Shown here in pieces: positions 36,382 to 45,350 of a stretch of 64,000 nucleotides of DNA (the first letter of the stretch is position 1; each line of letters opens with the position of its first letter). The stretch covers positions 1,774,001 through 1,838,000 of the forward strand of contig NZ_CP077717.1 of the NCBI RefSeq assembly GCF_019175345.1. The letters are read 5' to 3'. Source of the stretch: Saccharolobus shibatae B12 (GTDB lineage Archaea > Thermoproteota > Thermoprotei_A > Sulfolobales > Sulfolobaceae). The notes beneath the pieces were generated by a model. It worked only from the letters and a program-made list of their open reading frames with translations, was not told the origin of the DNA and made no database searches. A program made the position numbers and the translations under genes.

Positions 36382-37962
36382 ATGGATGGGTTACACGTCT
36401 CGATAATTTCACTAGTGCTGTTTGTAATTTTATTTGTAGTTTTTGTATATTTGGGCTTTTATGGAAGTAGATGGAGAAGAGGAGATCTATCAAAGCTTCA
36501 TGAATGGGCACTAGCAGGAAGAAGATTAGGACCATACTTGATGTGGTTCCTACTAACTGCCGATTTATATACTGCATACACATTTATTGCAGTACCCTCT
36601 CTAGTTTTAGCTAGTGGTCCAGTTGGATTTTTCGCAGCCTTTTACTCTGCAGTCACACCGTTCATAGCCCTACTCTTCATGCCTAGATTATGGACGATTG
36701 CAAAAAACAAGGGGTACGTTACAGCAGCTGACTTCATTAAGGATAGATTTAACAACAAGATTCTAGCTGGTCTTGTCGCAATTACTGGTGTGGTTGCTGA
36801 ATTGCCCTATATAGCGTTACAAATTGTGGGTATGCAAGTAGCATTACTTATCCTGTTACTAGGTTTAGGAGTTAGTAACGTTTCATTAGCAAGTGATTTA
36901 AGCCTTTTAGTAGCCTTCATAATTTTGGCAGCATTCGTATTTACGAGTGGTCTTAGGGGTGCGGCGTTAACTGCAGTATATAAGGATATCATAATTTTGG
37001 GTACAGTAATAAGCATTGCAATCTATGTCCCATTAGCTTTTGGAGGATTTTCAGGTGCATTCCATAACGCTCTAACATTAAGCTCACAAATTAATTTAGC
37101 ATTAAATAATGTTAATAAACCAATTTTCTATAATTATTTACCTAACACCCTTGCTGCACAAACTGCTTATATTTCCTTAGCCATTGGAAGCGCATTCGCC
37201 CTCTATCTATATCCTCATGCTGTAAATGCAAGTGTAAGTTCAGATTCTAAGAAATCACTTAAATTATCCCTAGCATTACAGCCCTTCTACTCGATCATAT
37301 TAGCCATTATAGCCCTATTTGGTATCCTGGTTTACGCTAACCCCAATGTGGTTAGTTTTATCGCTAAAACACATTCTGGTGCAGTAGCTGTTCCCGCTCT
37401 AATAGGGTATTCGATGCCAGATTGGTTTGTTGGAATAGCGTTATTGGGAATTTTCATAGGAGGTCTGGTTCCTGCAGCTATAATGGCAATTGGAGCAGCT
37501 AATCTCCTTACTAGGAACATTATAAAGGAGTTTAAACCTAATATGTCTCCTAGCACAGAATCAGCCCTAGCTAAATGGATTTCCACTGCGTTTAAATTTT
37601 TAGCCTTAGCCCTAGTATTCGCTACACCATCAACTTATGCCATACAGTTACAATTATTAGGTGGGATAATTATTTTACAAACTTTACCTTCAGTGTTCCT
37701 AGGACTTTATACTAATAAGCTCAATGGTTATGCGTTAGTTGGAGGTTGGGCGGGAGGAATGTTTAGTGGTATATATCTAACATTATTGGCTAATCACTTC
37801 GGCCCACTGAAAACCTCATCTTTCTTAACACCTTTAGGGCCAATGTATATAGGAGTAATATCAACTCTTATTAACTTAGCCATAGGAGTAATTGGGACCG
37901 CAATAGCCTACGGAGTAGGCTGGAGACCAGTAAGCAATATAAGGGCAGAAGAAATAGGTTAA
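36382..37962 (+). CDS. Sodium:solute symporter family permease (SSS)
   Basis: 526 residues, about 13 membrane helices. Family features include [20 protein letters not shown] (about 38-57), [12 protein letters not shown] (114-125) and a conserved [19 protein letters not shown] near 361-375. It imports an organic solute such as a carboxylate, proline or pantothenate with sodium or protons. It forms an operon with the DUF3311 gene. The substrate cannot be read from the sequence. Confidence 0.9.
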   Translation: MDGLHVSIISLVLFVILFVVFVYLGFYGSRWRRGDLSKLHEWALAGRRLGPYLMWFLLTADLYTAYTFIAVPSLVLASGPVGFFAAFYSAVTPFIALLFMPRLWTIAKNKGYVTAADFIKDRFNNKILAGLVAITGVVAELPYIALQIVGMQVALLILLLGLGVSNVSLASDLSLLVAFIILAAFVFTSGLRGAALTAVYKDIIILGTVISIAIYVPLAFGGFSGAFHNALTLSSQINLALNNVNKPIFYNYLPNTLAAQTAYISLAIGSAFALYLYPHAVNASVSSDSKKSLKLSLALQPFYSIILAIIALFGILVYANPNVVSFIAKTHSGAVAVPALIGYSMPDWFVGIALLGIFIGGLVPAAIMAIGAANLLTRNIIKEFKPNMSPSTESALAKWISTAFKFLALALVFATPSTYAIQLQLLGGIIILQTLPSVFLGLYTNKLNGYALVGGWAGGMFSGIYLTLLANHFGPLKTSSFLTPLGPMYIGVISTLINLAIGVIGTAIAYGVGWRPVSNIRAEEIG

Positions 37963-37963
37963 A

Positions 37964-38004
37964 TTCTTTTTTATTATTTATTAAAATATCAAATTCTTTT
38001 TTTT
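37964..38004. terminator. T-rich region between convergent genes
   Basis: Contains attcttttttatt (about 37964) and attcttttttttaaa (about 37993), serving as a T-tract terminator for the symporter; the matching A runs read as T on the other strand only weakly, so the terminator for the amidohydrolase is less clear. Confidence 0.4.
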
Positions 38005-38012
38005 AAAAACCA

Positions 38013-38822
38013 TTAACTCTTCCTTATTAACCTCTCAGCATTATGCTTCAATATTTTATCCTTAATATCTTGGCTTAAATTTACACTCTTGAACTCCTCT
38101 ATCCAACGTTCTGGCCTTATCAGAGGAAAATCTGAGCCAAACAATAATTTATCGCTAAGTCTTTTCGCATTATTCCAAATCGCTTGTGGAATATATTTAG
38201 GAGCCCAACCTGAAAGATCTAAATAAACGTTGGGCTTATGTAATGCGATTGCTATTGCTTCTTCAGTCCATGGCCAACCGAAATGAGCTAATACGATTTT
38301 CATGTTATTATACCTCACTGCTATTTCATCAAAGTAAATTGGTCTGCCGTAGTCTAACCTAATACTTGATTTTACACCAGCCCCAATACCAGATGTACCG
38401 GTGTGAAATACAACTACTAGTTCATGGCTATCAATTATCTCGTAAAGTTTTAATACCCTTTCGTCTAGAGGATTGAAACCTTGCAACTGTGGATGTAATT
38501 TAACACCTATTGGCTCAAACTCCCTTATTGCCTTTTTTAGTTCCTCGATAGCGTTTGGTTTTAATGGATCAACTGAAATAAATTTCACAATCCTATCATC
38601 TAGGTTAATCACTTGATTTGGAATTCTTCTGCCCAAAAACGTCGTGGAATCTATCGGTAATACAACAAACCTCTTTATCCCGAAAGACTCGTAATAATCT
38701 AAAATCTCCTTTAATCCCTTAACTTCAACCTTCGCATTAAAGTATTTAATAGCGGGTTCAGCATACTCTCCTAAAAAATCTAAAAACTCTTTAACGGGAG
38801 CATGAAAATGAAAATCTATCAT
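38013..38822 (-). CDS. Amidohydrolase-related TIM-barrel metal hydrolase
   Basis: 269 residues of the amidohydrolase-2 family. Metal ligands are in place: HFH near the start (IDFHFHAP), FHTGTSG (about 139-145), LAHFGWP (about 178-184) and FGSDFPL (about 230-236). Members decarboxylate or hydrolyse aromatic or lactone-type substrates. A paralogue with the same motifs lies at 47995. Monocistronic and convergent with the symporter. Confidence 0.88.
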   Translation of the reverse strand: MIDFHFHAPVKEFLDFLGEYAEPAIKYFNAKVEVKGLKEILDYYESFGIKRFVVLPIDSTTFLGRRIPNQVINLDDRIVKFISVDPLKPNAIEELKKAIREFEPIGVKLHPQLQGFNPLDERVLKLYEIIDSHELVVVFHTGTSGIGAGVKSSIRLDYGRPIYFDEIAVRYNNMKIVLAHFGWPWTEEAIAIALHKPNVYLDLSGWAPKYIPQAIWNNAKRLSDKLLFGSDFPLIRPERWIEEFKSVNLSQDIKDKILKHNAERLIRKS

Positions 38823-38945
38823 TATTAAATCTATGCGATTAAGTGTTAAATATTTTACGGGAAACTGACAATATTAAGGAGTAATAGGGGTGTTATACTT
38901 GCTCAAGTTATAAAGGGCAAGGTAAAATTGGATGAGTGTGGACTT

Positions 38946-39072
38946 AGTGTCGTCATTGAGCTATTTATATTTCTATGTTATTGGAATGAATAAGGCATGC
39001 AAAACGTTATTTTGCACCTACAATTTGTAGAGATTTCCCTTGTTTAATAAATTATATACTAATGACGACACT
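38946..39072 (-). mobile_element. MITE with perfect 12-bp ends, copy 3 of 3 (inverted)
   Basis: agtgtcgtcatt (38946-38957) and aatgacgacact (39061-39072) are exact inverted repeats. With mismatches the repeat extends outward to gagtgtgg (38934) and ccatactc (39084), giving about 151 bp. The interior is the reverse complement of copies 1 and 2. No target duplication found. SM3-like by size (recollection). Confidence 0.75.
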
Positions 39073-39090
39073 ATCACCATACTCGCTAAT

Positions 39091-39332
39091 GCTAAACTTA
39101 CTTTTAAATAACGCTTGATTTAGAATTTAAGAAAATTTAACTAGCTTAACATCTAAGAAAATTGAAGGATTCATCAAAGCACATTCTCACACTTTTGATA
39201 AAAACCCTCTAAAGTCTAAAAGGGAGTTGCAAGATACTTCCTTGAAAATAGTAAGGGACTACTGCACTGAGAAAGAAAGATACACCAGACGTGGGAAAGA
39301 AACAAGACTTTTCCCAAACGATCATCTGTTTT
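39091..39332 (+). pseudogene. Coding remnant including dispersed repeat R1, copy 2
   Basis: 39091-39173 repeats 658-740. From 39131 a frame without start codon runs through SLTSKKIEGFIKAHSHTF and KNPLKSKRELQDTSLKIV, then CTEKERYTRRGKETR, and stops at 39368-39370, overlapping the end of the next gene on the other strand. The first part is found again, more decayed, at 700-740. I take it as the remains of a transposase or other mobile gene, not identified. Confidence 0.45.
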
Positions 39333-40460
39333 TTATATTACAAATAATTGCTTGTACTTATAACCATTGACTTTGTAGACATATATTATAGTAATAAGGA
39401 GATGTGTTAATAGTACTATAGGATCTCCCAACTTTGTAGACAAGTCATATAACTCTTTTAGCTTATTGAGACCTCTGTCCTCACTTCTGTTAGGTTTATC
39501 AGGTAACTTTATTCCATACCAACCTAAAGTTTCGATTTCTTTCTTAATATAGTCCAAATCTACCCCTTCATCCTCTATTCTATCATGTAGATCCATTACA
39601 CTCTTAATAAACTGTTTAGGCTTATTGACGGAATTAAGGATGAATGGCAAATAGTTAATAACCTCACTTAGCGATAACTTTGAAGTCCTTAATGTCCAGT
39701 GGGAGTATCTTAATGCTCTAGTTAAATACGCTGTGTTTTTAAACTTTAGGGGATCGGTGATCGTTAATACGGTCTGCGTCTTTAAGGTTAATTTACCACA
39801 AATTTTCTCCACAATAGCTAATATAAAGTGTTCTCTGCTTTCATATAGCTGTAGCATCCTAACCTCGTAGGGATCTATTGCAATTTCACCAAATCTTATT
39901 CCCAATCTGGGTCGATTCTTGGTAAAGAAAACGTAGGGATCATAGAGACCTATTTCGCCTTCATAGGGTTTAATAGTCACATAAACCTTTAGCCCCATAT
40001 ATTCAGCCTCAAATTCTCTATCTTGAATTGAATTGAACTTCTTCATTAGACTAAGTAAATTGTTTGTTTTAAAGGTCCAAAGTACTGGGAATTTTAAATT
40101 CTCAACTTCTTTAACCTCTCCGACGTTCTCTTCGAACTTTTTTAACAGCTCTTTTTTATTAATTTTGAGCTTACTGATCTCGTCGAGTAAACCCTTTAGT
40201 TTGCCGTTATTAAAATAGTCATCAAATACCTTGTGCGCTAGGTAGGAAAAATAGAAAATATTATCTTTATCTTTCAACTCCTCTAGTTCCTTTACTTCAT
40301 CTCGGTATTTCTCATGAAGAGATTTTAAGGGTTCCACAGTATGTGTCTTAGAAAGTGTTTCTGCTGCCATCATTAGATTGTCGAAAAATTTTTGAACATT
40401 CTTAACGTCTATTTCTCCGTCAATAACCATATTAAAAATAGCTACTGCCATATTACACAT
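39333..40460 (-). CDS. Hypothetical protein, helical N-terminus, unknown
   Basis: 375 residues. The start could be residue 1, 4 or 11 (three methionines). The first 130 residues are helical and charged (KYRDEVKELEELKDKDN). The middle is beta-rich (FEAEYMGLKVYVTIKPYEGE). The C-terminus is helical with a hydrophobic end (VLLTHLLITIIYVYKV). No P-loop, cysteine cluster or nuclease motif. It lies in a decayed, element-rich stretch and may be from a plasmid or virus. Confidence 0.65.
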   Translation of the reverse strand: MCNMAVAIFNMVIDGEIDVKNVQKFFDNLMMAAETLSKTHTVEPLKSLHEKYRDEVKELEELKDKDNIFYFSYLAHKVFDDYFNNGKLKGLLDEISKLKINKKELLKKFEENVGEVKEVENLKFPVLWTFKTNNLLSLMKKFNSIQDREFEAEYMGLKVYVTIKPYEGEIGLYDPYVFFTKNRPRLGIRFGEIAIDPYEVRMLQLYESREHFILAIVEKICGKLTLKTQTVLTITDPLKFKNTAYLTRALRYSHWTLRTSKLSLSEVINYLPFILNSVNKPKQFIKSVMDLHDRIEDEGVDLDYIKKEIETLGWYGIKLPDKPNRSEDRGLNKLKELYDLSTKLGDPIVLLTHLLITIIYVYKVNGYKYKQLFVI

Positions 40461-40900
40461 TCAACCTAGTAATATTTTATACTTTATTACAACGTAAAGC
40501 GTAGTCAGACTTCTACAAAACCGTTTGGAGACCTCTACATGAGACGTTATTTGACTTGAGCAAAACTGAAAAATTACTATAATTATAATATGTCATATTT
40601 TACTATTATGCACTCTATTCAATGATAGAGAACGTTATAATATATATTAACATGATAAATATCTAAGCTATCCTATACGTGAATTATATATCATTATAAT
40701 AAATAAATACTAATGTAAATTGAATTAATAAGGGCTATATTTATTTTTCGCATTATAAATGACTTTTAAATCTCCGAAAAATTTGGAGAGAGTATAGATA
40801 TACGTTATGTATTATGTTGAAAGAAAGCCATTGTATTATGGGAAATCCTTATTTACTATAAATTTTAAATAAAACTATATCAAAGTAGGATTCGTAGCTT
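40461..40900. other. AT-rich interval without genes
   Basis: About 440 bases, very AT-rich, with stops in every frame. It ends at the vapBC promoter region; attttaaataaaac near 40862 could be the TATA element. Confidence 0.5.
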
Positions 40901-40923
40901 ATTAATGGTACTTCCATTAATGG
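40901..40923 (+). promoter_or_regulatory. Operator-like palindrome upstream of vapBC
   Basis: attaatgg (40901-40908) and ccattaat (40914-40921) are exact inverted repeats with a 5-base spacer; ccattaatgg (40914-40923) is itself palindromic. Lies about 30-50 bases before the vapB start. Confidence 0.6.
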
Positions 40924-40952
40924 CATCGTATTAAACCTGGGAGAGTTTAAAT

Positions 40953-41183
40953 TTGTGTTTAAACTTACGTTTAAACACGGCAAAGACGATTACTATTTCA
41001 GAAGAGGCGTATAGGTTATTACTTAAGGAGAAGAGGAATGGGGAGAGTTTTTCAGATGTCATTGTAAAGCTTATAAAGGGTAATAGGAGAAAGGTAATGA
41101 AATACGCTGGAATTTGGTCAGATATGAATGATGAAGAGACTAACAAACTTTTTAAAGACTTAGAGAAAATATGGGTAAGATAG
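40953..41183 (+). CDS. vapB: VapB-type antitoxin
   Basis: 76 residues from TTG 40953. KTITISEEAYRLLLKEKRNG with GESFSDVIVKLIK (about 11-43) is the DUF217/UPF0330-type antitoxin DNA-binding region; the C-terminal half (SDMNDEETNKLFKDLEKIW) should wrap the toxin. Family proteins usually begin near KTITIS, and there is no ATG there, so the first ten residues encoded by the palindrome may or may not be translated. Overlaps vapC by 13 bases. Confidence 0.88.
   Translation: MCLNLRLNTAKTITISEEAYRLLLKEKRNGESFSDVIVKLIKGNRRKVMKYAGIWSDMNDEETNKLFKDLEKIWVR
40955..40978. promoter_or_regulatory. Perfect palindrome GTGTTTAAAC-N4-GTTTAAACAC at the vapB start
   Basis: Ten-base arms with spacer ttac, preceded by a further half-site gtttaaat (40945-40952). 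It covers the start of vapB, the usual place for VapB autorepression. Confidence 0.7.
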
Positions 41184-41572
41184 AATGTAAATGCTTAGAT
41201 AGTGATATATTAATTGATTTCTTAAGAGGTAAGAAAAAAGCTGTAAGTTACATTGATATTATAAAAAACAATTTTAGGATAGTAACAGCAGTGGTTAATG
41301 CATTCGAATTGTATTACACCGCTTATAAGTATAATCGAGATATTGAGAAAATTGACGAATTTATGCAGTCCATTGAAATACTTCCATTTACCCTAACTGA
41401 GGCTAAGAAAGCAGCTGAGATAAAAGCGAAACTTGAGAGTGAAGGGGAAATGATAGGATTAAAAGATGTATTAATTAGCTCTATTGCAATTTCAAATTCT
41501 TGTGACATAGTTACCAGAAATGTAAAACATTTCAGTAAAATTCTAGGAGTTAAAGTCGAGAATTGGAGGTAA
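41171..41572 (+). CDS. vapC: VapC-type PIN-domain ribonuclease toxin
   Basis: 133 residues. PIN acidic residues are in place: DSDILIDFLRG (about 9-19), NAFELYYTA (about 42-50), GLKDVLISSIAI (about 97-108) and DIVTRNVKHF (about 112-121). Such toxins cut RNA (tRNA or rRNA) when free of VapB. Translationally coupled to vapB. Confidence 0.92.
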   Translation: MGKIECKCLDSDILIDFLRGKKKAVSYIDIIKNNFRIVTAVVNAFELYYTAYKYNRDIEKIDEFMQSIEILPFTLTEAKKAAEIKAKLESEGEMIGLKDVLISSIAISNSCDIVTRNVKHFSKILGVKVENWR

Positions 41573-41724
41573 TAAAAAGTGCGGGAAGGAAGGATATTCA
41601 GTTAAACTATTTTATCCACTTTTTAACTCCTTAAAATTATTTTCGAGGTGATGAATTTGGGGTCTAAGGCTATTCGCTTTTTGCAAGTAGTTAAACTTTT
41701 AACCTATTAACAAAATGTTACACT

Positions 41725-42282
41725 ATGTCTTTCTTTAACGTGGATGAAATAAAGAAGTTAATAAATAGGAACAATTCCGTATTAGTAGTATGGGATGTTC
41801 AAGAAGCATTAGTCAATTCAATTTTCAACAAGGAAGAGTTTATCGCAAAACTAAAGGAATTGATAGAATCTGCTAGAAAGTATAATGTACCAATAGTTTA
41901 TACAATGATTACGCCTTTTCCCGATAGATTCCAGCCTAAAATTAGACGCTCATTTAACCCTGGTGATATTTACAAGGAGGTTTATCCAAAAGAGGGAGAT
42001 GTCATCTTAAGGAAAAACACCCCAAGCATATTTGTGGGAACGAATTTTGAGCTAATGTTAAGGAACGCTGGTATTTACTCAATAGTCTTCACTGGAATAG
42101 CTACGGACATTGGAGTGGAAACTTCAGCGAGACATGCACAAGCTTTAGGTTTTATACCAATCGTTGCAAAAGAAGCCGTATCATCAACTGATAAGGAGGC
42201 CCATGAGAGATCGTTATTAAATATGCAAAAACTGATGCTTGTGTTATCAAATAAAGAGATTGTTGAATTATGGGAGAAGTAA
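41725..42282 (+). CDS. Isochorismatase-like hydrolase lacking the catalytic cysteine
   Basis: 185 residues. The fold is clear: [14 protein letters not shown] with Asp24, Lys97 in [10 protein letters not shown], and [15 protein letters not shown]. In cysteine hydrolases of this family the last motif has Cys where Gly132 stands here; true isochorismatases such as PhzD and EntB also have Gly. So nicotinamidase or N-carbamoyl hydrolase activity is unlikely and a vinyl-ether or other chemistry is possible. The DUF973 gene starts its 3' end one base after. Confidence 0.88.
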   Translation: MSFFNVDEIKKLINRNNSVLVVWDVQEALVNSIFNKEEFIAKLKELIESARKYNVPIVYTMITPFPDRFQPKIRRSFNPGDIYKEVYPKEGDVILRKNTPSIFVGTNFELMLRNAGIYSIVFTGIATDIGVETSARHAQALGFIPIVAKEAVSSTDKEAHERSLLNMQKLMLVLSNKEIVELWEK

Positions 42283-43254
42283 TTAAGGTTGAAAAGCAAC
42301 ATTAATATCAACATTTCTTCCATTTGCTAAAATTAGTCTAATTGTATAAGTATTTCCAGGGGTAAGTTGTTGTAAATTAGTGTTGAAGTTTATTTTTATG
42401 GAATTATAACCTTTTGATAATGCCTTTGGTGTGATCTCATTTGTAGAGTAATCTGTATTTAGAATAATAGAACTGAGTATTTCCTCTTCAATATCAGAGG
42501 AGACAGCAATAAACGCTTCTCCATTACTTCTCAATATTCCACCATGTGCAGTAATATTAGGAGTAGAAGAACTGCTTGAAACATTAGTAGATGAAGTAAT
42601 TTCAATAGGAGTAGAAGAGGCTTGAGGTGGAGGCGGAGTAGTAACGGGCCTTTTCACGGCTGTTAAGTTACCAAGTCCTATATACGTAATGATTAAACCT
42701 ATAAATGCCAAGAGTCCCCCATATTCTAGTTTAAAGATGAATATAATAACCCCTAAAATTAAAACAATTCCTCCTATTGATAAGTGATTACTCCCATAGT
42801 GATTACCGATTAGCCTATACGAAAATCCCAACATTATAAACGTTATAAACGCAAACAACTCCAATAATGTCTGTATTGGGTTAAGTATTGAACTAGTGAT
42901 ACCGTTAAATACTAAAGACAATGTATACGTCACAACTCCAACTATTGCCAATATCGATAATACTAGGAACAAGGACGATATTATATTTCCTATCCCAATA
43001 TTTACTTCTGCCTTTCCTAATGTGTAAAAACCTCGTTGAATATCGAGATATGTTAGGATTGTCAATAATGTGGATACTGCTGAGGAAGGTAATAACACTA
43101 GGAACTCCTGTAGTGGTGTGGGTAAGCCTAGATATTCCATGAGGTAAGTGAATAGTATTGCAAGTAGCTCAATTAATATTATGATAATGATTTCAATATT
43201 ACCTCTCTTTAAATAACTTAAGCCCTTATATTCTACTTCACTGTAACTCATCAC
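42283..43254 (-). CDS. DUF973 family membrane protein, second paralogue
   Basis: 323 residues. Six membrane helices (about 20-42, 50-70, 83-112, 125-146, 155-175, 182-200), a Pro/Ser/Thr-rich linker (TTPPPPQASSTP) and a beta-rich C-terminal domain closing with VDINVAFQP, as in the protein at 15698. The linker suggests the last domain lies outside the membrane. Convergent with the hydrolase gene. Function unknown. Confidence 0.85.
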   Translation of the reverse strand: MMSYSEVEYKGLSYLKRGNIEIIIIILIELLAILFTYLMEYLGLPTPLQEFLVLLPSSAVSTLLTILTYLDIQRGFYTLGKAEVNIGIGNIISSLFLVLSILAIVGVVTYTLSLVFNGITSSILNPIQTLLELFAFITFIMLGFSYRLIGNHYGSNHLSIGGIVLILGVIIFIFKLEYGGLLAFIGLIITYIGLGNLTAVKRPVTTPPPPQASSTPIEITSSTNVSSSSSTPNITAHGGILRSNGEAFIAVSSDIEEEILSSIILNTDYSTNEITPKALSKGYNSIKINFNTNLQQLTPGNTYTIRLILANGRNVDINVAFQP

Positions 43255-43302
43255 TTTATATATAATCGTATCGCTATTAAAAATGTTTCTAGATTTGTAT
43301 AA

Positions 43303-44112
43303 TTATTGAGCAGCTTTCCAAGAAATAAAATAATAGCCAAAACTTGGGTAAAAGAGTTTTAGAATAATCCTATTTCTTTCAATAACTAAACGATGATTTG
43401 GTATTGGAGAAGGTATTTGAGGACCATCTATTACTACTAAGTCGTATCTTTCGGCTTTTACATCTATAAATCTGTAACCCTCGGGGAACTTAACTTCTAA
43501 TGTCGAGAATAGGGTAGGTTGCATTACTGATAAACCGTCCATCATTTCGGGATCGTCATATCTCTCTATTGTTTCCTTTTGCGTGAATGTGAAGTAGTTA
43601 GACTGAATTACTTTAAATCCATGTATTATTTTCTCTCCTACTCTCGCTGGTGGATTCAACGTTAGTTTAATGTAGGCTTTCTGGACTCCTAGTTCGATCT
43701 TCTCCACACTTATTTTACCAAATTCCCTTTTAGGCTTATAGACTTTCAATTTAGTTTTAACCTTATCGTCAACCGACCAGTAACTATTATCTTCAATATA
43801 TGGTACGCCATTCTTTAATGCAACAGTATGAAATTTAAAGCTTTTAGTTTTACTCCTATCCTTATAAAATGTAACTTTAACCCTTTGTTCTAGATTGAGG
43901 AATTGGAAATCTCGAACCAAGTGGAGCTCAAATCTGTTATTATTTAACTCTCCCTCAATTTGAATTAGTCCTAACTTACTGAGGATTAGTATAGCCTTGT
44001 ATAACTGATTAGTTGAAACTTTCTTAGATTTAGGAAGTTCTCGGGATGTAATATGCCCGTTATTTTCCAACAAACTCTTTATAACGCTTAGCAGAATTTT
44101 CGGTTTCTTCAC
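43303..44112 (-). CDS. Protein with N-terminal winged helix and beta-rich C-terminal domain
   Basis: 269 residues from GTG 44112. Residues about 5-58 form a winged helix (ILLSVIKSLLENNGHITS, SKKVSTNQLYKAILILSKLG). The remaining 200 residues are beta-rich with regularly spaced aromatic residues, perhaps a ligand or membrane-surface binding domain. A perfect palindrome lies two bases before the start codon, which suggests the protein regulates itself. No known family recognised. Confidence 0.75.
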   Translation of the reverse strand: MKKPKILLSVIKSLLENNGHITSRELPKSKKVSTNQLYKAILILSKLGLIQIEGELNNNRFELHLVRDFQFLNLEQRVKVTFYKDRSKTKSFKFHTVALKNGVPYIEDNSYWSVDDKVKTKLKVYKPKREFGKISVEKIELGVQKAYIKLTLNPPARVGEKIIHGFKVIQSNYFTFTQKETIERYDDPEMMDGLSVMQPTLFSTLEVKFPEGYRFIDVKAERYDLVVIDGPQIPSPIPNHRLVIERNRIILKLFYPSFGYYFISWKAAQ

Positions 44113-44113
44113 A

Positions 44114-44132
44114 TCTTATCTATAAGATAAGA
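44114..44132. promoter_or_regulatory. Perfect palindrome TCTTATCT-ATA-AGATAAGA at the HTH gene start
   Basis: Eight-base arms around ATA, immediately upstream of GTG 44112. Its closeness to a winged-helix gene suggests an autoregulatory operator; part of it may also serve as promoter. Confidence 0.6.
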
Positions 44133-44207
44133 AAGTTTATTACTCTTTTTTCAGTTTCAATAAAGGCTAACTGATATTTTAGTAAAAAAACTATTTCCTT
44201 ACTATTT

Positions 44208-44303
44208 TTACCACTCTTCTTCCTCTTCTTCCCATAAGTCCTCTTCTTCCTCGTCCCAGTCTTCCTCTTCTTCCCATAAGTCCTCTTCTTCCTCGAATAT
44301 CAT
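44208..44303 (-). CDS. Possible 31-residue acidic Trp-containing repeat protein
   Basis: ATG 44303 to TAA 44210-44208 encodes a peptide made of two 14-residue repeats, EEEEDLWEEEEDWD and EEEEDLWEEEEEEW, after MIF. The DNA has a matching 42-bp direct repeat. Another frame on the same strand (44379-44191) gives an Arg/Gly-rich 62-residue product instead. I favour the acidic one because its repeat ends exactly at the stop, but neither is proven. It may be purine-rich low-complexity DNA only. Confidence 0.35.
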   Translation of the reverse strand: MIFEEEEDLWEEEEDWDEEEEDLWEEEEEEW

Positions 44304-44404
44304 TATACCACTCCATTTTAACCTTTAACATGGGATTAAAATGTTTTTGGGGGGAAAGTACATCCATAGTCACATGCATTTATCAATTCGGCTTTATGAT
44401 AAAA

Positions 44405-44918
44405 CGAACTACAAACCTTGTCTTTTTAAAGCAGGATAAAGCTTTTTAACCAACTTAACAAACGCTCTCCTATGACACCTCCTTCCGGTCAACCTACTGA
44501 GGATGAGGAGCGGGAGCCGACCATTACTCCCGCAATACCAGAAGGAGGTGTCTACGAAGTTAAGTTCGAGAATAGGAGGACAAACATAGTTCGTCTCCTA
44601 CCAAACGGCTATCAACATAAGAAGTTACTGAAGTTAGCAGACGTTTCAGCCAAGTTATTCAACGAGATAAACTACGAGAGGAGACAACAATTCTTTCACG
44701 GGGAAGAAGTAGACTTCAAAGGAACGTGGGGCAAGTACTATGAGAAGTATAAGAACACACTGGGTGTTAACGCTCAAGCAGTAATGCAGAAGAACAACGA
44801 GGTGTGATCGTCGTTCTTCTCCCTACTTAAACTCAAGAAGGAGGGAAAACTACCACACATGGATCATGTCTCTCCTCCACGTTATTGGAAGGACAGTTTA
44901 GGGCGGGGAGTTGGTCAG
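44405..44918 (+). mobile_element. Internally deleted tnpB element
   Basis: The left end acgaactacaaacc and ctttttaaagcaggataaag (about 44405-44445) is of the same type as the one at 52535. The right end tttagggcggggagttggtc (44898-44917) ends as in 54097-54119. Between them is only the first third of a tnpB. It could move only with proteins from elsewhere. Confidence 0.7.
44472..44893 (+). pseudogene. Truncated tnpB, close relative of the gene at 7957
   Basis: The first 49 bases of coding sequence differ from those at 7957 at only one base or none, and residues 1-110 align throughout (NGYQHKKLLKLADVSAKLFN). A TGA at 44805-44807 replaces the Trp codon of NNEAWNSFF. The frame then goes on to PPRYWKD and joins the element's right end, so RuvC and zinc finger are gone. 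Confidence 0.85.
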
Positions 44919-45039
44919 AACTTACTTCTTCTCCACCAAGGGGTTAGGTCTCCTATCGGTCATCTTGTCTCTGACTCGAGTATTGAGGTTCAGAGAATCC
45001 TATTTTACACCAATTTACAAAAATAGGTTAAGTGGGCGA

Positions 45040-45350
45040 AAGGCTTCACCATTTATGGAGATGGATAGCCCTCTTATATTTAAATACCGCTTTGTCGAGA
45101 TATCCTTTAGTAGTGCTAATGACGCTCCTCCTCAGGTCGATTGAGGGCTTAATGGGGCTGAGGGAGGAGTATCTCTCTCCTCTCTTAAGGGGCTAGACGT
45201 TATGGATGAAAGTTCCCTTCTCTTTTCATATGGGGGGAGTTCTGGCGACCCCTACTGCCCCTCAAATGAGGTCCCGAATCAATGAGGGGAACGATGAGCC
45301 CTCTGAAAGAGAACCCTTCGCCCTTTCAGATGAGAGAGACGTCAGAACCG
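45040..45350 (+). mobile_element. Non-coding tnpB-element derivative (about 300 bp)
   Basis: The left end ggagatggatagccctct (45057-45074) matches the left end of the element at 7861 (ggagatggatagtcccct). The right end cgccctttcagatgagagag with gacgtcagaacc (about 45320-45350) matches that element's right end. The interior is GC-rich with several hairpins (for example gggggagttctggcgacccc at about 45234) and no long frame. It looks like a MITE made from a tnpB element, perhaps keeping the RNA part. Confidence 0.55.

Noticed and set aside
38934-39084. Target-site duplication around MITE copy 3
   Set aside because: Neither the 127-bp nor the 151-bp version of the element has matching direct repeats at its borders.
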